From assembly GCA_017547845.1 (NCBI GenBank), contig JAFYNZ010000050.1:1-46798 (forward strand): DNA of 46,798 nucleotides, given 5' to 3'. The notes under the pieces were generated by a model. It was not told the origin of the DNA and did no database searches. It saw only the letters and a program-made list of their open reading frames with translations. This document shows positions 33,802-44,400 of this stretch, one piece after another (position 1 is the first letter of the stretch; every line of letters starts with the position of its first letter). Both the position numbers and the translations under genes were made by a program. This stretch comes from Muribaculaceae bacterium (GTDB taxonomy: Bacteria; Bacteroidota; Bacteroidia; Bacteroidales; Muribaculaceae).

Positions 33802-34755
33802 ATGATTGACATTCTTATCCTTTTGCTCGGACTTGGATTGATACTCGTCGGAGCTAATGCCTTGACCGATGGCGCTTCGGCTGTCGCTAAGCGTTTCGGC
33901 ATTTCCGACCTCGTAATCGGTCTTACGATAGTCGCAATGGGCACATCAGCACCCGAACTTGTGGTCAGCGTCACAGCAGCATTGAACGATAGCGCCGAGC
34001 TCGCATTAGGCAACGTAGTCGGCAGCAACATATTCAACATTCTCGCCATCGTCGGTTGCACAGCTATGGTGATGCCGATATCGGTCGGCAAAGGATTGAT
34101 GAGCAAAGAGTTGCCTCTCGTAATCCTCAGTTCGCTGGTGATGTGGGCAGTAGCAAGCGACACGCTACTCGACGGCGAAGCTGCTAATGTCGTGAGCCGC
34201 ATTGACGGCATCCTACTCCTCGCATTCTTCGCTATCTTCATGCGCTACACGTTCTCTATAGCCAAAGCAGACTCCCCTGATACAGAAGAGATTAAACCGA
34301 TGCCAATGTGGAAGGCTGCTCTTTGGATTATCGGAGGCTTGGCAGGATTGATTTTCGGCGGTCGATATTTTGTCGATGGTGCATCGGGCATCGCGCGCTC
34401 ACTTGGAGTCAGCGAGTCAGTGATCGGTCTGACACTTGTCGCAGCCGGCACATCACTGCCTGAACTCGCCACATCAGTAGTCGCAGCACTCAAGAAAAAT
34501 CCGGGCATTGCTATCGGTAACGTTATCGGCAGCTGCTTGTTCAATGTCTTCTTCATCATCGGTACTGCTGCCACTATCGCTCCACTCCCATTAGGAGGTA
34601 TCACACAGACCGATATGCTCACACTGGTCGGTGCATCGGTGTTGCTATGGTTCTTCGGATTGATAATCGGCGACCGCAAAATCACTCGAGTGGAGGGCAC
34701 ATTCATGGTGCTCTGCTTCATAGCTTACACTGCTTGGCTTATCATCAATTCATAA
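33802..34755 (+). CDS. Calcium/sodium antiporter (CaCA family, YrbG-like)
   Basis: 317 residues, about ten transmembrane helices in two inverted halves. Each half has an alpha-repeat: GLTIVAMGTSAPELVVSVTA with NVVGSNIFNILA in the first, and GLTLVAAGTSLPELATSVVA with NVIGSCLFNVFF in the second. The G-T-S-x-P-E Glu residues bind Ca2+. The family exports Ca2+ in exchange for Na+ (or H+). It is tightly packed between dnaX and the lipoprotein gene and probably cotranscribed, with no evident functional link. Confidence 0.95.
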   Translation: MIDILILLLGLGLILVGANALTDGASAVAKRFGISDLVIGLTIVAMGTSAPELVVSVTAALNDSAELALGNVVGSNIFNILAIVGCTAMVMPISVGKGLMSKELPLVILSSLVMWAVASDTLLDGEAANVVSRIDGILLLAFFAIFMRYTFSIAKADSPDTEEIKPMPMWKAALWIIGGLAGLIFGGRYFVDGASGIARSLGVSESVIGLTLVAAGTSLPELATSVVAALKKNPGIAIGNVIGSCLFNVFFIIGTAATIAPLPLGGITQTDMLTLVGASVLLWFFGLIIGDRKITRVEGTFMVLCFIAYTAWLIINS

Positions 34756-34759
34756 CATC

Positions 34760-35590
34760 ATGAAACGCATAATCCTCCCGTTAATTTCGTTGCCATTATT
34801 GGTCTCAAGCATATCCTCATGCACATCGACAGACAGCAAGCAGACCGACACGGTGTCGGACACTCTGACCATTGCTGCGGCTGAAGAAATCGAAGCATTT
34901 ACAAGCCCCGACCTTCAATGGAAAGAGCTACAAGGCAACGTAAGGCAGTGTGTCGTCACACGCTACGAGGCATTTCTCAAGGACTCGATTTGCATCATAT
35001 CCAACCACAAATCCCAACTCATCGATACGCTATGTTTCACCAAGTCGGGACTTATAGAGCATATCAGTATGCACACCTATGGTGAAGGTCTGTACTATGC
35101 GATGCAAAACACCACATTAGAGTACGATGCCGATGGAGTGTTCCAAAGCGGGTTTGATACGCTTGGCAATGAGATGAACTACGATGTGACACTCCGACGC
35201 AATGAAGAGGGTTATGTCACAGAGCTTTATCGCTTCATCAAAGACTCGGAAATCCCGGTCTACGGCGATGAAATGGTGTGGGAGAATGGTCGCGTCAAAG
35301 AATGCACATTCTTCGAGTATGACCTCTCGTCGACATGGAAACGACGATATGACGAAGATGGTCGACTCATCGAGGAAAAAAGCACCTTTATCGACACCGA
35401 CGAGGGAAGCGAAATAGTGCTTAAATACAACTATGTTGATACCGACTCAGTCGGCAACTGGGTGGAACGACATTTGACCAACGAGATAATCAGCATCAAC
35501 TACGACCTCAAACACGGCACAGAGACACGCACGCCCCAGCCGCCAATCTACTATGTCGAACGTCGCGAAATCACCTACTACGACAAGTAA
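34760..35590 (+). CDS. Lipoprotein with YD-repeat-like segments
   Basis: 276 residues. A lipoprotein signal (1-20) ends in the lipobox ISSC with C21, followed by a T/S/D-rich linker. The mature part contains short beta-hairpin-like repeats such as EYDADGVFQ, MVWENGRVKE and RYDEDGRLIEE. These resemble YD/RHS-type or MORN-like turns found in many Bacteroidota lipoproteins. No catalytic motif is recognised. It starts 4 bp after the exchanger stop, so it belongs to the same transcript. Confidence 0.8.
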   Translation: MKRIILPLISLPLLVSSISSCTSTDSKQTDTVSDTLTIAAAEEIEAFTSPDLQWKELQGNVRQCVVTRYEAFLKDSICIISNHKSQLIDTLCFTKSGLIEHISMHTYGEGLYYAMQNTTLEYDADGVFQSGFDTLGNEMNYDVTLRRNEEGYVTELYRFIKDSEIPVYGDEMVWENGRVKECTFFEYDLSSTWKRRYDEDGRLIEEKSTFIDTDEGSEIVLKYNYVDTDSVGNWVERHLTNEIISINYDLKHGTETRTPQPPIYYVERREITYYDK

Positions 35591-35875
35591 CATCGTTTCG
35601 CACATTAGTCCGATCAGCCGACAACCACAAAAACAGAAGCAAAGAGAGAATTATATAGTTAAAAATATATAACAAAGGTTAATTTCAGAGCAAATCAGCG
35701 ATATTCCACCTAATTAGATAGTCAATATATGTGGAATAATTGCTAACTTTGCGACAGATTCCGGAGGGGGCAATATGTCTCCTCCGTTGTTTTACAGTTA
35801 TTTGCTGTGCGCAATCGGTTCTGGAAAGGCAGTATCGGATTGCGTTCAGATTTGTATTATCTAAAAATCAGACAG
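35591..35875. other. rimP upstream region and leader
   Basis: 285 bp. A -7 element TAACTTTG lies at 35744-35751. A hairpin CGGAGG (35762-35767) with CCTCCG (35781-35786), followed by TTGTTTT, occupies the predicted 5' end of the mRNA. The remaining 90 nt before rimP are open in the rimP frame from a GTG at 35807, but the conserved protein begins only at 35876. Confidence 0.5.
35744..35793 (+). promoter_or_regulatory. rimP-nusA-infB promoter and leader hairpin
   Basis: TAACTTTG (35744-35751) without a clear TTG box, then CGGAGG/CCTCCG (13-nt loop) and TTGTTTT. The hairpin plus T-rich tail resembles a short attenuator and lies at the very start of the transcript. Confidence 0.5.
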
Positions 35876-36340
35876 ATGATTGACAAGACAAAATTGGTTG
35901 ACTTCATAGAGTCACAACTATCCGAAAGCGACTACTTCTTGGTCGACGTTGTCGTATCGACCGACAACTGTATCAGAGTAGAGATCGACCACCCTGAAGG
36001 TGTAAACATCGACTACTGCGTAGAGTTGACACGCGCCATCGAAGCAGAATTTGACCGCGAAGAAGAGGATTACGAACTCGAAGTCGGCTCTGCAGGATTG
36101 ACATCGCCATTCAAGGTGAAAGGCCAATACCTTAAATATGTGGGCAAAGAGGTCGAAGTGCTTGCTACAGACGGCAAAAAGTACAAAGGCACACTTGACC
36201 AAGTCGACGAAGACTCGTTCACAATCATCTGCGACGAGAAAGTCAAGAAAGAGGGTGCTAAGCGTCCTGTCGTGGAGCAAGTGCCTCACCAATTCATGTA
36301 TAATCAAGTAAAAAGTACAAAATATCTACTTCAATTTTAA
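35876..36340 (+). CDS. rimP: Ribosome maturation factor RimP
   Basis: 154 residues from ATG 35876, the usual RimP length; an upstream GTG would add 23 non-conserved residues. RimP helps mature the 30S subunit. The N-terminal domain (about 1-75) has the VDVVVSTDNCIRVEIDHPEG strand pair and the NIDYCVELTRAIE helix. The LEVGSAGLTSPFKVKGQYLK segment links to the C-terminal Sm-like beta-barrel (about 80-154). It is first in the conserved rimP-nusA-infB order and ends 5 bp before nusA. Confidence 0.95.
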   Translation: MIDKTKLVDFIESQLSESDYFLVDVVVSTDNCIRVEIDHPEGVNIDYCVELTRAIEAEFDREEEDYELEVGSAGLTSPFKVKGQYLKYVGKEVEVLATDGKKYKGTLDQVDEDSFTIICDEKVKKEGAKRPVVEQVPHQFMYNQVKSTKYLLQF

Positions 36341-36345
36341 CAACT

Positions 36346-37596
36346 ATGGCAAAGAAAGAAGAACCAGTAAATATGGTGGACCAGTTCAGAGACTTTAAGG
36401 AACTAAAGAACATCGACAAGACCACTATGATCAGTGTGCTTGAAGAATCATTCCGCAATGTCTTGGCAAAAATGTTTGGTTCAGACGAAAACTTTGACGT
36501 AATCATGAACCCCGACAAGGGCGACTGCGAGATCTACCAGAACCTCGAAGTAGTCGCTGATGACGAGGTGGAAAACAAAGATATGCAGATTGGTCTCACA
36601 GATGCTCGCGAGATCGACCCTGAATGCGAAATCGGTGAAGATGTCGCTAAACGCATCTACTTCGAAAAGTTTGGCCGTCGCGCTATCCTCAACCTTCGTC
36701 AGACTCTCCAGTCAAAGATTCTCGACCTCCAGAAAGATGCTATCTACTCTAAGTTCAAAGAGCTTGAAGGCGAAGTAATCGTGGGCGAAGTGCACCAAAT
36801 CTGGAAGAAAGAGATGCTCTTGCTCGACGAAGACCAAAACGAGCTCATCATGCCTAAGGAAGAGCAAATCCCAAGCGACTTCTTCCACAAAGGCGACACA
36901 GTACGCGCAGTCGTGAAGAGAGTGGACAACCCTAACAACAACCCTAAGGTGATCGTATCTCGCACCGACGAACGCTTCCTCCGTCGTCTCTTCGAACAAG
37001 AAGTGCCTGAAATCCACGATGGTCTCATCACTATCAAGAGCGTGGCTCGTATCCCTGGCGAACGTGCTAAAATCGCTGTCGAAAGCTACGATGATCGCAT
37101 CGACCCTGTAGGTGCTTGTGTCGGCGTTAAGGGTAGCCGTATCCACGGTATCGTACGCGAACTTCGCAACGAAAATATCGACGTTATCAACTATACTACC
37201 AATCCTCAGCTCTACATCCAACGCGCGTTGAGCCCTGCTAAGATCTCTACAATCCGTCTTAGCGAAGAAGAGCACAAGGCAGAGGTGTTCCTTCACCCAA
37301 ATGAAGTGTCATTGGCTATCGGTAAGGGTGGTTTCAACATTCGTCTCGCATCAATGTTGACAGGCTACTCTATCGACGTTTACCGCGACATCGATGAAGA
37401 CGAAGAAGACATCTACCTCGATGAATTCCGCGACGAAATCGATGCATGGGTGATCGAAGCACTCAAAAACCTCGGTCTCGGCACAGCAAAGGCTGTACTC
37501 AATGCTCCACGCGAAGCTCTTATCGAGCAAGCAGACCTCGAAGAGGACACTGTCGACCATGTGATCGAAGTGCTCAAGGCGGAATTTGAGGACTAA
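36346..37596 (+). CDS. nusA: Transcription termination/antitermination factor NusA
   Basis: 416 residues. An N-terminal RNA-polymerase-binding domain (about 1-130) is followed by an S1 domain (about 135-205, GEVIVGEVHQIWKKEMLLLD) and two KH domains with G-x-x-G loops (GVKGSR near 263-268 and IGKGGFN near 325-331). A C-terminal helical stretch (GTAKAVLNAPREALIEQADL) resembles one helix-hairpin-helix repeat rather than the two acidic repeats of E. coli NusA. It binds nascent RNA and modulates pausing and termination. It lies between rimP and infB. Confidence 0.96.
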   Translation: MAKKEEPVNMVDQFRDFKELKNIDKTTMISVLEESFRNVLAKMFGSDENFDVIMNPDKGDCEIYQNLEVVADDEVENKDMQIGLTDAREIDPECEIGEDVAKRIYFEKFGRRAILNLRQTLQSKILDLQKDAIYSKFKELEGEVIVGEVHQIWKKEMLLLDEDQNELIMPKEEQIPSDFFHKGDTVRAVVKRVDNPNNNPKVIVSRTDERFLRRLFEQEVPEIHDGLITIKSVARIPGERAKIAVESYDDRIDPVGACVGVKGSRIHGIVRELRNENIDVINYTTNPQLYIQRALSPAKISTIRLSEEEHKAEVFLHPNEVSLAIGKGGFNIRLASMLTGYSIDVYRDIDEDEEDIYLDEFRDEIDAWVIEALKNLGLGTAKAVLNAPREALIEQADLEEDTVDHVIEVLKAEFED

Positions 37597-37667
37597 CACT
37601 CCTCTCACTCCCGACTCTGAGATAGGTAGCCACATTATTAATTTAAATATAATTCACAACAGTATAT

Positions 37668-40502
37668 ATGCCAACAAAAATCAGTAAAGTAGCAAAAGAC
37701 CTTAACGTCGGTGTCAACACCGCTGTAGAATTCCTACGCAAGCACAATATTGAAGTAGAAGATAACCCGAATGCACGCATCAACGATGCCGCAGTCGAAT
37801 TGCTTGTCAAAGAATACAGCAAAGACAAAGACTTTAAGGCTCAGCTCGACAAATACACCAATACACGAAAGGAAGAAAAGAAGGCTGCTAAAACCGAAAA
37901 GACCAAAACCGACGAAATTAAGACTCAAATACCTGACGCAAAGACTCCTAAGGTGGTCGGAAAGGTCGAACTCGACAGCAAAGGCAATGTGGTCAAACCT
38001 AAGGCTGCAGAAACTACTGTTGTGAAAGAACAGCCTAAAGCTCAACCTGAAGTGAAAGTTGAAAAGCAAGAGCCTGCTAAGCCTCAGCCTAAACCTGAGG
38101 TGAAGCCTGAGCCTAAGAAAGAGGAGCCAAAACCGGCTGCTCCTGTCGCTCCTGCCGTTGAAGTCAAGAAAGAAGAGCCTAAGCAAGAAGAAGCACCTAA
38201 GAAAGAAGAGGAAATCTTCCGTGCTTCACCTGCAGTGCAAGGTCCTCAACTCAAGGTGCTCGGCACAATCGACCTCTCGGCTCTCAATCAGTCGACTCGT
38301 CCAAAAAAGAAGAGCAAAGAAGAGCGTCGCAAAGAACGCATCGACAAGAGCCGTGCGACAGGTGCTACTCCTGCTGCTCCGGGCGCTGCTAACGCTAATG
38401 CTAATGCCGAAAAGAAAAAACGCAAACGCATCGGCAAAGAGAAAATCGATATCGAAAAGACTGCCAACCAGCCGGGATTTAATGCCGACCCAAAACAAGG
38501 TGGCAAACCAAAAGGCAATGGCGGTCCTAACAACAACAATAACGCTGCTGCTGCCAAGAACGACAAGAAAAACCGCAACAAACGCCCTGTAAAGGCTGAA
38601 ATCAAGGAAGAAGACGTTCAAAAGCAAGTGAAAGAGACTCTCGCTCGTCTCACCAACAAGCAGCAGAAGAAGAGCGTGAAATGGCGTAAGGAAAAACGTG
38701 AGGAAATGCTCAACCGTGAACTTGAACAAGCTGAACGCGCAGCAGCCGAAAGCAAGATTATCAAGATCACAGAGTTTGTGACTGCCAACGACTTGGCCAA
38801 CCTCATGGAAGTGCCTATCAACAACGTCATCGCTACATGTATGAACCTCGGCGTAATGGTATCAATCAACCAACGCCTTGACGCTGAGACTATTAACATC
38901 GTAGCAGAAGAGTTCGGTTTTACTACCGAATATGTCAGCGCTGAAGTGTCTGAAGCCATCACCAACGAAGAAGATGCTGAAGAGGATCTCCTCCCACGCT
39001 CTCCTATCGTGACTGTCATGGGCCACGTCGACCACGGTAAAACATCGTTGCTCGACTACATCCGTAAAGCAAACGTTATCGCGGGTGAAGCAGGTGGTAT
39101 CACACAGCACATCGGTGCATACAGCGTAGAACTCAACGATGGTCGTCACATCACATTCCTCGATACTCCGGGTCACGAAGCCTTCACAGCGATGCGTGCT
39201 CGTGGTGCGAAGGTGACCGACTTGGCTATCATCATCGTTGCAGCCGATGACGACGTCATGCCACAGACTGTCGAAGCTATCAACCACGCTTCTGCAGCCG
39301 GCGTGCCTATCGTATTCGCTATCAACAAGATAGATAAGCCTACTGCCAACCCAGACAAGATTAAGGAGCAACTCTCTGCTATGAACTACCTCGTAGAAGA
39401 CTGGGGTGGTAAGTATCAGTCACAAGAGATCTCTGCCAAGAAGGGTATCGGCGTAGACGACTTGATGGAAAAGGTGCTTCTCGAAGCAGAAATGCTCGAC
39501 CTCAAGGCTAACCCTAACCGTAAGGCTGTCGGCTCAATCATCGAGTCATCACTCGACAAGGGTCGCGGTTATGTGGCTACAGTGCTCGTACAAAACGGTA
39601 CGCTCAAGGTGGGCGACGTAGTGCTTGCAGGTACTCACTATGGTAAGGTGAAGGCAATGTTCAACGAGCGTAACCAACGTGTCAAGGAAGCAGCACCTGC
39701 AACACCTGTGCTTGTCCTCGGTCTTAACGGCGCTCCTACTGCCGGCGACACATTCAATGTGCTCGAAACCGAACAAGAAGCTCGCGAAATCGCAAGCAAG
39801 CGCGAACAGTTGCAACGCGAACTCGTCAACCGCACCAAGAAGCGTGTCGGTCTCGAAGAACTTGGTCGCCGCCGTGCTCTCGACGACTTCCACGAACTCA
39901 ACCTCATCGTTAAGGGTGACGTGGACGGCTCTATCGAAGCACTTTCGGACTCACTCATCAAGCTTTCGACAGAAGAGGTACAAGTCAACGTTATCCACAA
40001 GGGTGTCGGTGCTATCTCTGAAAGCGACGTCACACTCGCTGCGGCTTCCAACGCCATCATCATCGGTTTCCAAGTACGCCCTTCAGGTGCTGCTCGCAAG
40101 GAAGCAGACAAGGAAGGTGTCGAAATCCGTCTCTACTCTGTCATCTACAAGGCTATCGAAGAAGTCACCGACGCTATGGAAGGTATGCTTTCTCCAGACA
40201 TCAAGGAAGAAGTTATCGGTATGGCAGAAGTGCTCCAGACCTACCACATCTCGAAGGTCGGTACGATCGCCGGTGCTATCGTACGTGAAGGTAAGCTTAA
40301 GAGCCGCTGCAAGATTCGCCTCATCCGCGACGGTATCGTTAAGTACACAGGTGAACTCGGTTCGCTCAAGCGCTTTAAAGACGACGCTAAGGAAGTGCTC
40401 TCAGGCTACGACTGCGGTCTTAGCATTCAGGGTTACAACGACCTTAAGGAAGGCGATATGATCGAAGCTTACGAAGAAGTAGAAGTTAAGAAGACACTCT
40501 AA
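37668..40502 (+). CDS. infB: Translation initiation factor IF-2
   Basis: 944 residues. The N-terminal IF2N helix domain ([20 protein letters not shown]) is followed by a long charged K/E/P/A-rich linker (about 60-370, with repeated K-P-E and E-E-P-K words). A second IF2N-like segment ([19 protein letters not shown]) precedes the GTPase domain: G1 GHVDHGKT (about 451-458), G3 DTPGH (about 499), G4 NKID (about 553) and G5 SAK (about 589). Domains II-IV then bind fMet-tRNA and the ribosome. The final residues include the [12 protein letters not shown] block. Its TAA overlaps the folK ATG by one base. Confidence 0.97.
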   Translation: MPTKISKVAKDLNVGVNTAVEFLRKHNIEVEDNPNARINDAAVELLVKEYSKDKDFKAQLDKYTNTRKEEKKAAKTEKTKTDEIKTQIPDAKTPKVVGKVELDSKGNVVKPKAAETTVVKEQPKAQPEVKVEKQEPAKPQPKPEVKPEPKKEEPKPAAPVAPAVEVKKEEPKQEEAPKKEEEIFRASPAVQGPQLKVLGTIDLSALNQSTRPKKKSKEERRKERIDKSRATGATPAAPGAANANANAEKKKRKRIGKEKIDIEKTANQPGFNADPKQGGKPKGNGGPNNNNNAAAAKNDKKNRNKRPVKAEIKEEDVQKQVKETLARLTNKQQKKSVKWRKEKREEMLNRELEQAERAAAESKIIKITEFVTANDLANLMEVPINNVIATCMNLGVMVSINQRLDAETINIVAEEFGFTTEYVSAEVSEAITNEEDAEEDLLPRSPIVTVMGHVDHGKTSLLDYIRKANVIAGEAGGITQHIGAYSVELNDGRHITFLDTPGHEAFTAMRARGAKVTDLAIIIVAADDDVMPQTVEAINHASAAGVPIVFAINKIDKPTANPDKIKEQLSAMNYLVEDWGGKYQSQEISAKKGIGVDDLMEKVLLEAEMLDLKANPNRKAVGSIIESSLDKGRGYVATVLVQNGTLKVGDVVLAGTHYGKVKAMFNERNQRVKEAAPATPVLVLGLNGAPTAGDTFNVLETEQEAREIASKREQLQRELVNRTKKRVGLEELGRRRALDDFHELNLIVKGDVDGSIEALSDSLIKLSTEEVQVNVIHKGVGAISESDVTLAAASNAIIIGFQVRPSGAARKEADKEGVEIRLYSVIYKAIEEVTDAMEGMLSPDIKEEVIGMAEVLQTYHISKVGTIAGAIVREGKLKSRCKIRLIRDGIVKYTGELGSLKRFKDDAKEVLSGYDCGLSIQGYNDLKEGDMIEAYEEVEVKKTL

Positions 40503-40972
40503 TGTTTGTATTTATCAACATAGGTTCCAACAAGGGCGACCGCAAACTCAATCTCAGCCGTGCGATGCGTGGTGTCAACCAAGCATTCGGCTACTTTGAG
40601 ATGTCGCACACTGTAGAGTCAGAGCCATGGGGCTACGAGTCAAGCGCTAAATTCCTCAATGTCGGTATGATGTTCTACACCGAACTCACCCCTCTTGAGG
40701 TGCTTGATAAACTCCAAGAGATAGAGCAATCCATCTCGCCCGACTCTCATCGCGACAGCAATGGCAACTACATCGACCGTCTCATCGACATTGATATCGT
40801 GGCCATCGACGAGCAAGTGATTGATGAAGAGCGACTCAAAGTGCCACACCCGCACTTGGCAGAACGTCGTTTCTTCCTCGAGCCGATGAACGAAATCGGT
40901 CCCGACTGGCGTCACCCGGTCACAGGCAAGAACGCTGCCGAAATGCTCGCCGACCTCAACAACAAACAATAA
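40502..40972 (+). CDS. folK: 6-hydroxymethyl-7,8-dihydropterin pyrophosphokinase (HPPK)
   Basis: 156 residues. It transfers pyrophosphate from ATP to 6-hydroxymethyl-dihydropterin in folate synthesis. Signatures: NIGSNKGDRKLNL at the N-terminus, the pterin-binding SEPWGY with conserved aromatic and Asn positions (FLNVG), the metal-binding Asp pair in DRLIDIDIVAID, and VPHPHLAERRFFLEPMNEI near the C-terminus. The start overlaps the infB stop (T-A-A-T-G), implying translational coupling. A terminator at 41007-41040 closes the operon. No other folate gene is adjacent. Confidence 0.94.
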   Translation: MFVFINIGSNKGDRKLNLSRAMRGVNQAFGYFEMSHTVESEPWGYESSAKFLNVGMMFYTELTPLEVLDKLQEIEQSISPDSHRDSNGNYIDRLIDIDIVAIDEQVIDEERLKVPHPHLAERRFFLEPMNEIGPDWRHPVTGKNAAEMLADLNNKQ

Positions 40973-41006
40973 GTCGCAATCGCTCAACGATATAGACAAC
41001 AAAATC

Positions 41007-41043
41007 AGAAGGTGCATCTCTTTAGGGAAATGCACCTTCTTTG
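41007..41043 (+). terminator. Terminator of the rimP-nusA-infB-folK operon
   Basis: A perfect 11-bp stem AGAAGGTGCAT (41007-41017) with ATGCACCTTCT (41030-41040), a 12-nt loop, then TTTG. It is followed by convergent genes on the minus strand. Confidence 0.85.
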
Positions 41044-41070
41044 TATCTATGCGTAAGTATCGACGAGGCT

Positions 41071-41469
41071 CTAATAGTCGCTACGCTCAAGGACTTTGCC
41101 AAGGTCGTAGACCATCTGCGCAGCGACATACTCCTTGCCTTCGTACTCATACAGAATGTCGTTGCCATCTTCATCGCAGAGCAATTCCACCACTGCGTTG
41201 GTCACCTCAACGATGACATAAGGACGCTTGCCCTTGTAAGCTCCTGTAAGGAATTTGATAGCATCGTAGTGAATAGGCACCAGATTGATATCGCCCGGCT
41301 CTTCTTCCTCTGAAGGGAGCGTGTCATTGTCATACAATTTTCCGTTCAATTCGTAGCGAAAATACTTCTTTGCATTGATCGGAGTAACATCGCGAAACTC
41401 TTGCTTCTTTGTACCGGCGAGGATTTCGTCGAAGTAAACTTGCTTGATACTGAGGGTTAAAATCTTCAT
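41071..41469 (-). CDS. ASCH-domain protein
   Basis: 132 residues. MKILTLSIKQVYFDEILAGT followed by KKQEFRDV is the typical start of the ASC-1 homology (ASCH) fold, a PUA-like beta-barrel that binds RNA or modified nucleotides. The later YVIVEVTNAVVEL strand and acidic loops fit. The family includes RNA-binding regulators and, in some cases, nucleases or deaminase-linked proteins; no catalytic residues are assigned here. It begins 21 bp after the sbcC stop on the same strand, so it is likely the third gene of the sbcD-sbcC operon, suggesting a nucleic-acid role. Confidence 0.75.
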   Translation of the reverse strand: MKILTLSIKQVYFDEILAGTKKQEFRDVTPINAKKYFRYELNGKLYDNDTLPSEEEEPGDINLVPIHYDAIKFLTGAYKGKRPYVIVEVTNAVVELLCDEDGNDILYEYEGKEYVAAQMVYDLGKVLERSDY

Positions 41470-41490
41470 ATTCGACTGATGTTCAAAGGT

Positions 41491-44400
41491 TTACGATATA
41501 TCATTTTTAACAACAACTGTGCTGCGACCTTCGCCTTGTCGACGCACCTGAATTTGCACCGGTATGCGTTCGTAGAGTTCGTTGCGGTGGGAGATGATAC
41601 CCACGCGACGATTGCTCTGTCCGGCAATGGTCTGCAATTTCTCGAGAGTTGCGACCACCGACTCAAGACAGCGCTCGTCGAGCGTACCAAATCCTTCGTC
41701 GATGAAGAGGATATTGACATTCATATCGTTGCGGTTGAGCGACGAGAGTGCCAACGACAATGCAAGCGACACCATAAACCTTTCACCACCGGAAAGGAGC
41801 GTTACGCTGCGAATCTCATTGCGATTGAAATGGTCCTGCACGAAGATTGAGAGTTGCTCATTTTCTTCGCTGCAAGTAAGAGTGAATTGATCGCTAATCT
41901 GACGCAAATAGATGTTGGCATTGTTGAGCAATGGACGAAGTATATGAGTCTGCACGAGGGTACGGAAATGAGTACCTCCGAAGTATTTTTTGATCAGACT
42001 CCATGTCTCATATGCCTTGGTTGCAGCTTGCTGCTTAGCAATCAATTCCTGCAAACGAGAGTTGCAGTCAGCATTTGCTTTGAGTTGCTCGGTGATTTTG
42101 CCAATATCAGTATTGATTGAGTCGCGTTTCGCTTCAAGTTCCACTTTCTGCGCTACAAGGTCTTGCTTGACCGGAGCAGGGTTATCATCATTGACGCCGA
42201 GTTTCTCGTTTGCGTCAGCGATAGCCTTAGTGGCAATTTCTGTCGCTGTCTTGTTGCTATTGAGAGCTGTCTTCATATCCTCCAATGCTTTACGAGCACC
42301 ATTGAGCGACTTCTCTTGTGCTTGGATACGACGAAGGTCGTCTTCCGACTTACCCGATGCTTGATAGTATTCAGCAAGTTTCGCAGTGAGAGCGACAATC
42401 TCGCTGTCACAGTTTGCAACGGTTGCGGAATAAGTTGTCACATCAGTAAGCAATTTCGCGTACGCTTCACTAATGTTGCTACATTTATATTCCTTAGGCT
42501 CAGGACTGCACTCCCAATCAGGGCGATTTGTAAGCAATCCACCATGGATCCCGCTGAGATTTTTGATAAGTTCTTGCAATGTCTGAAGGTCCGACTTGGT
42601 TTCTTCAAGAAATTGACACTTATCCTTATAAGTTTTGGCTGAGTCGCCGATCTCTTTCATAGTTTCAGCGCATGTCGTATGCCAATCCGGGTAAATGAGA
42701 ACAATTGCATGGTCGATTTTACCAAACAACTCATCACGATTGTCACTGACATTCGTAATATCTTGACGAATTTTAGCCAATTCCTTTTCGTTGTCCTGCA
42801 TATCCTTGACAGCCTTTTCGAGCGACTTGTCTGCTCCTGCTTTGATCCTGTCGAGAGCCTGCTTATTGCGAAGTTTCTCATCGATGACTTTCTGCAAGTC
42901 TTGAGCCTTCTTCTGATCGTCTTGAAGAGCCGTAATCTCTTGATTGACAGACTCGACAAGCTCCTTGACATCAGCAAATGCTTGGTCGCCGTCAATAGTT
43001 ATCCAGTCGTTTGCTTTGAGTATACCGGTGATTTCTGCCGCTTCCTTTCTTGACTGCTCCTGTGCTCTGCGAAGGGCAGTTTTAGCAGCATTGAGTCCGC
43101 CGTTGAGCGTGCTGAGTTCTGACTGTGCTGCGTTGAGCACATTTTCAGCCTCTTCATAAACCATCTCCGTCTGCTCCTTTTCCACCTTGAGTGGTGCGAG
43201 AATGCCTGCGAAATCACACTGCAATTGGTCTAATTCGATGTGCTGTCCGCAAAGAGGACAAGTGTCGACTTTTTCATCGACAAGACGAGCACGGATTTTA
43301 TCATATGCTTCGTCAGTGCTGAGTATCAAGGCATTATAGCGTTTTTGAGCCTCGTCATTGTGCTGCTTCGCTTGATTGCGCTTCTCAGTCAGACCTTTAA
43401 TCTTATCTCCTAATTCCGATGCTTTCTTCTCGTCTTGGCAGACAGTCTCCTCATGATGCTTGACAGTCGCAAGAGTTTCTTGGTGCTTGGTTTCGACACC
43501 GATGAGTTTTTGCAATTCATTTTTGCGTTCGTTTGCTTGCTGAAGAGCGCTATCGGTCTCATCAGGGCGAAGTTGCTGGCGTTGCTCGATAAGTGCATCG
43601 ATTTCAGCCTGAGCCTTTGTCACATCGTCTTGCGCCTTCTGCACGGCCTCTTGTGCCTCTTCCCTATTATTTTCCAACCCCCTTGAAGCCTCTGCAATCC
43701 TCGTCTCCTCTTCTCTTTTGCTCTTGAGATTCTTGCTACAAATATCATACTCATTGATTTGCATGCATATCATATTGGCATTCTCATGGATTGACACCTG
43801 ACTAGCCTGTCGATTAATCCATGTTTGAGTATCATCTATCTTGGCTTGCAATTCATCTGCCTTTTGGCGACGATGCAAGAGGTCGGCAGTCAATGCTATG
43901 AACTCTGAATGCTTCTTGGAAAGCGAAGTTTCTGCCTTCGATTTCGTCTCTCTGCTACCGTCGATAGTCCTAAGGATTTGGCGTTGCTCAGTGGTAGCGT
44001 CCCAATCAGCGACAAGTGCACGCTGAGCCTTGTACTCTTCGCTCTCTTGCACATCAGTGAGCGACTTGAGAGAGGCTTGATGCTTTGCCAATTCTACCGA
44101 CTGCGTTTCGATGGTCTCAAGGAGGGCAATCTGAGTGGTCAATCCTGCGATCTGTTCTGCCACCACTTTAACCTCAGCCTCGTGTGCATTCTTTTGCTCC
44201 GTATACGCTTGAATCGTGGTAGGGTCGAGTGCCTGCTTCTGCATCTCTTTGACACGCTCATCTGTCAATCTTTTTTCATCCTTCACATTACCAAACACAC
44301 GGTTAATCGCTTCGCCATACTTGGTGAAATGCTCCGTATTGGTGAGTTTTTCAAGGATTTGCTCGCGGTCTGTTTTATCTCCGGTAAGAAACGCTGCAAA

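Noticed and set aside
35807-35875. GTG start extending RimP by 23 residues
   Set aside because: The added residues are not RimP-like, and the length from ATG 35876 fits the family exactly.
39679-40461. 260-codon frame on the plus strand inside infB
   Set aside because: An out-of-frame shadow of infB with S/R/K/T-rich composition and no recognisable domain.
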